Positions 56,660 through 64,000 of a stretch of DNA of 64,000 nucleotides are shown piece after piece. The notes under the pieces were generated by a model. It saw only the letters and a list, made by a program, of their open reading frames with translations, had not been told where the DNA came from and did not search any database. Within the stretch, counting starts at the first letter, position 1. Each line of letters opens with the position of its first letter. The stretch is from Immersiella caudata. Taxonomy: Eukaryota > Ascomycota > Sordariomycetes > Sordariales > Lasiosphaeriaceae. Made by a program: the position numbers and the translations under genes. The DNA is taken from contig JAULSU010000004.1 in the NCBI GenBank assembly GCA_030512335.1, positions 868,001 through 932,000 of the forward strand. Reading direction: 5' to 3'.

Positions 56660-59600
56660 AAGCGATGAATCCACAGATCCCGTTGAACTTGGCTGCACAA
56701 CTAGCAGTGTTGACAACATATGTATCCATCAGTGTTAGAACAAAAACGAAATGAAAGGCATCAGGTATCAGAAACGCGCTCTCAAATGTGATACCCAGTC
56801 GAAATGCGAGGAAAAGGAGAGTTGCCAACAGCGTACCAAGCATGCCCAGCAAGACGGTCTCGCGGGATCGCCCATCACACTTCTCCTGTCCAATGACGTG
56901 GGGCTGCTCAAGAGAGCTGCAGAAGATTGTCCGTCTCGTTTACCCCCACACGCTAGGCAGCATGGAGAAGGGAAATTGGCGCTGGGCAGAATCTCAAGCC
57001 AATACAGTGTAACCTGGGGACCCCCAATCTTGAGTTCCAAGATGAAGGAGAATGGGGCGTCTGAACTTGAGGCTAGCGGTCCCGAGGGGCTTTTCCTTCT
57101 TTACTCAAGGTCACGCAGTATAGGGTACGTAGTAAATGGGCCACTGTCTTGCGTTGCGTCATCTACCATGTGCCGAGTTCCGGGAGGATCGGCAGGCTTG
57201 GGGACGCATTTGGTTAGAATGGTTAGCTGGTGCTTTTCTTAGGGCTGTGTGTCTCATTATGATGGTCTCAAAGACGCGCGAGAGAGGGGATGTGATTGGT
57301 TGGACAAACCTTGGATGCCTTGCTGTCAGCTGTACGGTAGGATGCCTCTGGTGATGTGTTTCTTGGATGTCTCGGAGTATGTGAGGGGTATGGAGATATG
57401 GAGGGGATGGAGTCTGCCTGCTCATCGGACATGCCGCTTCGTGGGAGTCTGTTTGAGAGAGAGCATTCTGCCTCAGCTGCATTTTGGAGGGAGGTGTGTT
57501 TTCTTCTGCTGGCGCGAACCGTGATATACCAGCACGACGCTGCCTGCAGATTGTGGAGCGCTAGAAGGGTGGCAGGCTGCATGGAAGGATGCATGGAAGA
57601 TGCGAGGGCGAGGGCGAGGGGGACAAGGGGGGAGCTGCACTCTGAGTTGGGTGACGCTGGGTTACTGCGGCGAGCTGTGCTGGCTGACGTGGGGTGTGTA
57701 AACTGGGAGAAGGGGTTGCGGTTTGGGGATTTCTTGGGACGCGGATAAGGTGGGAATGGGGGTTTAGGTCGTATTGAAGAGGGGCTCGGATCACGGGTTC
57801 GGAGACGGGATCGTGGACCCGAAGAGGGGGTTGATGAACTGGCCACTTCTTGCTCAGTAATGCCGATGAGGTTATGGACCCTGAGATGTGCCAGATGGAC
57901 CCCGATTTTGCATCGTTTTTTTTGTCAAGAGATAGGATAGATAGATAGGTGATGTCTCTTCTCGCGCGAGGGGCTGGACACCAACGCAACAGGTTCCACC
58001 GCGTTGGGCTCCAACTGCTCCGGTCCATGGCCCCTCGTACCACGCGTGGTGTTGGGCGGCTCCCGCCTTCCAATATCCGTAGGGCTTGCTGACCCCGCTA
58101 GGCTCGCCAAACGGTCGATCCAGGGCGGAGCAGAAGAAAAGTTCCCGGGTCTCGCGACATCTTACCGTGCCCACTGGCGACCGCACAAAGACCACACCGT
58201 AGTCTGGGAGCTTATCGCAGGGGGATTGCTCCGCAAGAATGGTGGGGAGCGTAGAAAACAAGCATCAGCCAAGACTGCCCGCCGAGGCGGGATGCATGGG
58301 TGAGGGACCGAATTAGGAATCTTTCTAGAAGGCAGCAGCGCCTCGGCGGAGTCAGGGTCGCTGATAAGAACGAACAAACAAAATGTGGTAATAGACGGCG
58401 GACTGGCCAATCCGGCCCTGATTTCGGATCGTTTCATCTTGCCGTCGAGGAGGAATCCAAGCCTGCGACTTATCGATCATGATAAGAGACATGGCCTGAT
58501 CTGTGCCTCAATAAGATTGTTGACGCGGCGATGCAGACAAAGTGCCGTCTTTGCTCGGGACGGCTGGGTTTCTTCTCCTTCTCGGTGGATTTACCATCTC
58601 TTGTTCTTTTTTCCAGGGCATCGACACGCCCTATTGTTAATCGGTACTCCGTACGGTGCCGTTGTTCGCGTCCTCCGTTTTGACATTTTGGCATCTTCGG
58701 ATGCCAAGCACAATGCCAAGGAACGCCCCACAGCGCCGAGAGATAAGAGGCGTCCAGGGCCAATTACAGGCCTCGGTTTGGGAAGCAATAAGCCTGATCC
58801 GTTCGCACCGTTTGAGCCAGCTCGGGAGGCGTTCACCACCAGCACCACCCAACGCGGTTTGGTTTGGCGAAATCGTGGAAAAGCGCCACGGGGTTTGGCT
58901 GAAGCAGGAGGCGCTATGGCCTGCGCTAGCGAGGGACAAGCAGCTTGGTAGAGTGTGCGGAGTCCTGATAAGCACGGGAAGAGCAACCGCCAAGTGGAGT
59001 GATGAATTTCGTAATTCGAACACGGAACCAACCGCGATGGCAGACTGCAGATTTCATCTCGATCGGTGTCTGGCTGGCTGCCAACATCATGTATTCTGCT
59101 TTGTTGGTAGTCTTATCTTTCTGGCATATCCGGCATCTTCAACATGTCGTTGTTTCGGGCGACAGCTGGCTGGCAGTAGTGGCTTTTGCGAAGGCCGCCT
59201 CTATTGGATCGACGGATGGATCGGCTCGGGAGCTAACGCGCTTGCGCGGGTTGGCTGTCAAACGACATCGGAGGCTTGCTGGTGGCGCTCGTTGTCGCGC
59301 GATCCCCCCACTCGACTCCTTTCCCAAAGCGGGATGCGATCGAGGGGCATCGTGGTCACGAGAACGCGGTCGACCTCCTCGCGGTGGTCTGAGGCAGTGG
59401 CCTGAGCAGAGGACGACGACCACGGATCCCCGATTGTTTTTGCTCTCTAGTGCTTGGCTCCGAAGGCCCGTGGGTTTCTGTAAGCGAAACATGGCGTTTA
59501 GTACCACCCGAGACGCTGTAGGCAAGTGAAGGCATTCCAACAAACACGCGAAGCGAGAAGAGAAAATTTAAAACTTGGGATATTTACGGCGACACCACTG

Positions 59601-60773
59601 CAGCGTTCAGGATGCTACGCAACCCAAACCAGCATGGCAGGGTCCCAAACCACCGTAACGATTCCTCTTTGCAATATCGATAAATTGCTATGGACAAGGG
59701 CAGGGCGTGAAGCTGACGGGGAACAGCCGCAGGTTACCTGCAGCGGCACGCTGCCCTGCAGGCGGGATGGGATGGTCTGGGGGATAGCCCTGCAACGCTT
59801 TGGGCTGCTCGATGCCTTCTTGCGCGGTCGTGATCCTCGCAAAGCTGGACGGATCGACGATCCCCTGAGCTCGCGCGGGTGAAACAACTGGCGCTTGCAT
59901 TTCGTTGTGCACTATTAGACGCGGCAAGGATTTATGAAGGACAAAGAAGCTGCCTGGCATGGCAGATCGACCTGAGGTCGGACGAAATGCATTGGCTGCC
60001 TGGCTAAATGACTGCCGGGCCTTGTCGCCTCTTTCGGAAGTCTCCCATCCCCCGTTTCATCTGGTCGACCTGTCTTTGGGCATGTTGTGCAATGTTGTCC
60101 AAAGCGCCTGTCGTCCGACGATCGGGACGCTCGGGCGCGCTGAATAGACGCGCTGAGATGGCGCGAGCTTGCTTGACAGTTGACACTACAGCAGTTGACA
60201 GCGCTGATCTCGTCGTCGTAGGCGCCTTCATCGCAGTCTTCTCCACACGATGTGCAATCGATCCAGGACATCGGAATGCCAAGCCAAGCATGGAGGTGGA
60301 GTTCGGACCCATGGTTTGCCCCCCACCGTTTTTCCCTGCTGCCGAGATCCCTTATCTTTGCGGGACCCACCAATCACAGGCCGTATATCTTGGCAGCGAC
60401 GACTCGACGTCCCGGAACGGAATGGGGGCCTCTGCTCGCCGACAATAACGACGTCTCTTATCAGCGAGGCCAAGCTTCCCCAAGCTCCGACGAGCGACAG
60501 TCACGGCACGAACAAACCCGGCCGGCAGGGCCCTGGGCGTGTCGTGCCTGTGACTGCGACTGCGACGAGGGGTGCGACATGGACGGACTGGCTGCTTTTA
60601 TTTACCGTGGTCCCCCAACCACCGAGCTCCCGAAACTTTCTTTTCTGTGCAACCCTGGGTTCGAATTCAGTCCTTTCCTTGAGCTTCACACGCCCAAGGC
60701 CCTCCCAGTTCCCAATCGCGCGTCTTGAAGAAGTCACCCACGAGTCGAGTCGTCGCGACGCGTACCCTTCATC
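56660..60773. other. Long non-coding stretch upstream of the ammonium transporter
   Basis: About 4.1 kb without a recognised gene. On the minus strand 56852-56604 a frame reads 'LLATLLFLAFRLGITFESAF' and could be part of a small membrane protein, but it overlaps the oxidase tail and I found no partner exons. Short GATA tandem words occur at about 57932-57951. The frame at 58656-59405 (+) looks non-protein-like. GATA sites are listed separately. Confidence 0.4.
58362..60463 (+). promoter_or_regulatory. Cluster of GATA-factor (AreA/NIT-2-type) sites before the ammonium transporter
   Basis: HGATAR words occur at 58362 (TGATAAG), 58469 (reverse), 58480 (TGATAAG), 58741 (AGATAAG), 58966 (TGATAAG), 59677 (CGATAA), 60351 (reverse AGATAAG) and 60457 (reverse TGATAAG). 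The last two lie about 420 and 310 nt before the ATG. Fungal ammonium transporters are known targets of AreA/NIT-2 GATA activators under nitrogen limitation. The role of these exact copies is inference. Confidence 0.6.
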
Positions 60774-62386
60774 ATGTCGACCGAAGCCCCCGTTGAGTAC
60801 GCGGGAGTCAGCGGCGTCGCTGACTCCGGAGGTGACTCGTTGACCGAGGATCTCAACGTCTACTACTCGGTATGCTCTCTTCTTTGCAGCAAGTCGACAC
60901 TTTTGCCAATGGCTGCTAACGTCGAGCTTAGAATGGCGACTTCGCCTGGATCATGACCTGCTCGGCCCTCGTGCTGCTCATGATCCCCGGTGTCGGTTTC
61001 TTCTACAGCGGTCTGGCCCGTCGCAAGTCGGCCCTGTCGCTGATCCTCCTCACGTTGCTCTCGATTGCCGTCGTGGGCTTCCAATGGTTCTTCTGGGGCT
61101 ACTCCCTCGCCTTCTCCCACACCGGCAGCTCCTTCATTGGCGACCTGTCCAACTTTGGTCTGATGAAGGTCCTCGGCCAGCCCTCCGTCGGCAGCTCCAA
61201 GCTCCCCGACATCCTGTTCATGCTCTACCAGGGCATGTTCGCCGCCATCACGTATGCAACCATGGTTACCCACTTTATGTCATGAAACCATAAGCTGACA
61301 GTCTCCTCCCAGCCCCGCTCTCGCCATCGGTGGTGCTGCTGACCGCGCTCGTATCTTCCCCGCAGTCGTCTTCATTTTCGTCTGGGCCACCATTGTCTAT
61401 GACCCGATTGCGTACTGGACCTGGAACGCCAACGGCTGGTCGTTCATCATGGGCGGTCTCGATTTCGCCGGTGGTACCCCCGTCCACATCAGCTCCGGTG
61501 CCGCCGCTCTTGGCTACGCCCTGATGCTCGGAAAGCGCACCGGCTACAGCAAGGTTAACGGCCTCCCCTACCGTCCCCACAACGTCACCCACGTCGTTCT
61601 TGGAACCGTCTTTCTCTGGGTTGGTTGGTTCGGCTTCAACGGCGGTTCCGCTCTCGCTGCCAACCTCCGCGCTGTCATGGCCTGCGTCGTCACCCACATC
61701 GCCGCCTGCGTTGGAGGCTTCACCTGGTGCCTTCTCGATTACCGTCTTGAGCGCAAGTGGAGCACTGTCGGCTTCTGCTCCGGTGTCATTGCCGGTCTCG
61801 TTGCCATCACCCCTGGTGCTGGTTACGTCCCCCCGTGGACCGCCGTCGTCTTCGGTGTTGTCGGCGCCGTCGCTTGCAACTTTGGCACCAAGCTCAAGTT
61901 TGTCCTTGGCATTGATGAGGGTCTCGATGTGTTCGCTGAGCACGGTATCGGTGGTATTGTCGGCAACCTCCTGACTGGTCTCTTCGCTGCGTATGTTACC
62001 ACCCCTGTATGGCCCCAAGTGCTTAATGCTGACTGTGATTTAGTGACTACATTGCCCATCTCGATGGCTCCACCGAGATCCCCGGTGGTTGGGTCAACAA
62101 GAACTACATCCAGCTCGGTTACCAGCTCGCTGACTCCGTTGCCGGCTTCTCGTACTCGTTTGTCCTCACTTGCGTCATCCTCTTCCTCATGAACCTTGTT
62201 CCTGGCCTGTCGCTCCGCGTGACTGCTGAGGAGGAGGAGCTTGGTGTTGATGATGCCGAGCTCGGCGAGTTCGCCTACGACTACGTTGAGCTTAGACGCG
62301 AGGCTAGCGACATCCTCCCCACCGCTACTGCGGCGGGCAGCACTCACAGCCTCAAGGACGCTCAGCCCGAGAAGGCCACCGCTTGA
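60774..62386 (+). CDS. Ammonium transporter, Mep2-class (Amt/Mep/Rh family)
   Basis: Four exons fit: 60774-60869, 60932-61251, 61313-61990 and 62044-62386, giving 478 residues. The protein is a trimeric plasma-membrane channel/transporter of ammonium with 11 membrane helices. The first helix region reads 'FAWIMTCSALVLLMIPGVGF' followed by 'YSGLARRKSAL'. The signature region is 'DFAGGTPVHISSGAAALGYA'. The pore twin histidines are His197 (in PVHISSG) and His349 (in AEHGIGG). A histidine at the first position marks the Mep2 group, whereas Mep1/3-type proteins have Glu there. Mep2-class proteins are high-affinity and can signal nitrogen status. The cytosolic tail is acidic ('TAEEEELGVDDAELGEFAYD'). 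No damage was seen; codon use is strongly biased, suggesting high expression. Confidence 0.96.
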
Positions 62387-62805
62387 GTCTCTTTTGATTC
62401 GAACACAGTTGCGTTGACGGCACATGATACCCACGGTGTCGATGATCTGAACGGTGTTGAAATTTTGCGACGTGTATTTTGCCATTTGTCAAAAACAAGG
62501 ATACCACTCGGCTGGCTTTGGTCGCTCAATTACCTATACATAATGAAATCTATTTACCTTAGGATAGTGCCTGTTTTTGTCGTTGCGTGCCGGTGTGGAT
62601 CATGATACCCTGTTTTCGACCGCACGCTGCCGTTTGTTTCGTGGTTGTAGATAGTTGAAGCACAGCAGTACCTAATTCATTCGTTTCTCTGACCGTATAT
62701 CTCTTGCTATAGAAGTCTCCGCGATGAACTGGATGGAGCTATAACCCCTAGGTCGTGCCCCTGACGACACACAACCCCCGACAAAACGGTCGAAGAACTG
62801 ACTAC
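62387..62805. other. Convergent intergenic region
   Basis: Lies between the 3' ends of the ammonium transporter (+) and the expansin-like gene (-). No gene is seen. Confidence 0.5.
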
Positions 62806-63835
62806 CTAACAATTCCCTCCCGCCTGGGTCACAGTCCCAGCATTGACGCCCACATTTTGCACTGTCACCTTCGCTCCATTTGCACAGCTTACACGCACCG
62901 TGACAGTCTGCGTGCCGAACCCTCCGCCGGAAGTCTTCTCAAAGTAGTTGTAGTCACGACGGGTGGTCGATTGCCAAGTGCTTCCGCCGTTGGTGCTCAC
63001 CTCGAGGCCGGTGATGGGATGGTTTGAGTTTAAGGCTTGCAGAGAGAACCTGATTGTGTTAATGCCGGTGTCGAATGAGGTTGTGGCTAAGGAGGAGTAT
63101 GGTGTTGAGGAAGGAGATGGCTTGGCGGGTGAAATAGGGAGGGAGAAAACAGACAGTGTCCAAAAAGGGGGTACAATGAAAGAAAAGCTCACCACCACTG
63201 TGACGCCCCGTCCTTGGCTCGTAGTATAAGAGGAGCAGAGATCCCACAGTGCACAAACTCCCATGAGATCTTGATGATTCCCGTCTGCAGCGGTGCCAGC
63301 TGGCCAAAGGCGTCTTGGAACAGGTCGAGATGGTTTGCTTCGCATCCTGGGCATTGATCGACGATCTGTTACGGCCATCAGTGAGCTCTCTTGCTCCCCT
63401 TTGCGCATTATCGAAGGAATAGGATGGACCCCAAGACACCAAGACATGATGGAGAGCCAAACAAAAAGATGAAAAGACGAGATTCAAACTCGCGCCCCAT
63501 TGGATGTTGTTGAGTTGCGGAGATGTATCGATCATCAAGGGGTACGTGTCAGGGCAGGGTGTGTGAGAAAGAATTTGTACCATGGCTTTGATGGAGTTCC
63601 CTTGGGGTCCCGTCACGCGCACACAGGCACCGCATCGTGCGGCGGAGTTCCAGTTTGGGCCAGCGAGGGCGGTGCCGTATGTTCCGGGGGGTAGCGAGTA
63701 GGAGGAGAACATGCAGTTGCCGCCGGAGAGGTTGCCTCCGTAAAAGGTGGCATTGCCGTTGATGGCGACGGCCTGGGGGAGGAGGAGGAGAAAGACGAAG
63801 GTGAGTAGGGTTGTGAGGGTGTTTGGGTGGAACAT
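62806..63835 (-). CDS. Expansin-like secreted protein
   Basis: Three exons fit: 63835-63581, 63365-63193 and 63049-62806, giving 223 residues. Phases agree and each junction restores family sequence ('KAM' to 'IVDQCPGC', and 'SQW' to 'WFSLQALNSNHP'). Residues 1-24 are a signal peptide ('LLTFVFLLLLPQAVA'). A double-psi beta-barrel domain follows, with 'GNATFYGGNLSGGNCMFSSY', 'AARCGACVRVTGPQG' and 'DQCPGCEANHLDLFQDAFGQ'. The second, beta-sandwich domain has 'ITGLEVSTNGGSTWQSTTRR' and 'YNYFEKTSGGGFG'. Expansin-type proteins loosen cellulose networks without hydrolysis. Intron 1 (215 nt) is long for this window but its signals are good. Mutation of the last barrel positions was not assessed. Confidence 0.88.
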
Positions 63836-64000
63836 TGCTATTTGTGATGGAGTTCTCAAGATGTCAATGTGGAAAATAAAGCTGAGATTCACGGAAAATG
63901 ACAATTTGCCTCTATATGTATTGTTCAGTCAATGCCACGTTTATGCCATGCCCAATGTCAATATGTCTGCGAAATTGATGCAGAACTTTTCCGCCCAACC

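Noticed and set aside
58656..59405. Plus-strand frame of 249 codons upstream of the ammonium transporter
   Set aside because: No family resemblance, Arg/Cys/Trp-rich composition and no splice partners; likely chance in promoter DNA.
61275..62018. Minus-strand frame of about 247 codons
   Set aside because: Antisense to the ammonium transporter exons; the Gly/Asp/Glu-rich composition is a shadow effect.
1..64000. CRISPR arrays, bacterial operons, intact transposons or viral genes
   Set aside because: No regularly spaced repeats, no transposase, integrase or reverse-transcriptase motifs, and no terminal repeats were seen by reading. Intron-rich fungal genes explain the window.

Overview
The window is nuclear DNA from a filamentous ascomycete. 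Genes are GC-rich and cut by short introns (about 50-120 nt) with GTRNGT donors and CTAAC-like branch points. Recognised families are typical of Pezizomycotina: HET domain, DUF3176, DUF1996, Fig1, CorA-like membrane protein, GH11, GH47, expansin-like. I favour a Sordariomycete, possibly a plant-biomass degrader, because a GH11 xylanase, an expansin-like protein and a family-2 peroxidase are all here. The species cannot be named from sequence alone. There is no CRISPR, no bacterial operon and no intact transposon.

Layout. 0-5.5 kb: 3' end of a peroxidase, a secreted GH11 xylanase (-) and a DUF3176 membrane protein (+). 5.7-8.8 kb: remains of an ankyrin-repeat gene and an F-box gene (-). 9-20.6 kb: a two-domain chromate-type transporter (-), a frameshifted TFIIA-gamma homologue (+), a large WW-like/C2H2 zinc-finger protein with a C-terminal membrane part (+), a Golgi-type GH47 mannosidase (+) and a TauD-type dioxygenase (+). 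20.6-25 kb: mostly non-coding, with a tRNA-like Pol III element and then ATP9 (+). 27-38.4 kb: an accessory, decaying block with a DUF1996 gene broken by one stop, an intact HET gene with a poly-Glu run, a CorA-like pseudogene, a FIG1-like pseudogene and a tandemly duplicated unknown gene, one copy dead. 39-52.6 kb: mostly housekeeping genes, namely peptidyl-tRNA hydrolase, RVS161 (BAR), a second BAR protein, TFIIH cyclin CCL1 and a 1246-residue E2 with a Cys-rich module. 54-56.7 kb: L-amino-acid oxidase pseudogene. 56.7-62.4 kb: a 4 kb GATA-motif-rich upstream region and a Mep2-class ammonium transporter. 62.8-63.8 kb: expansin-like protein.

The main pattern is a contrast between intact core genes and decayed accessory genes. 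Several accessory genes are interrupted by TAG codons where family consensus has Trp or Gln. That is the change expected from CpA-to-TpA mutation (repeat-induced point mutation, RIP). I found no clearly new biological system. The best leads are the E2 with an embedded Cys-rich module, the TFIIA-gamma copy with a single-base frame change at a TGA-C, the single-stop DUF1996 gene, and the duplicated unknown gene that lost its splice donor. Exon limits were worked out by hand from splice signals, reading phase and family fit, and have not been tested against RNA data.
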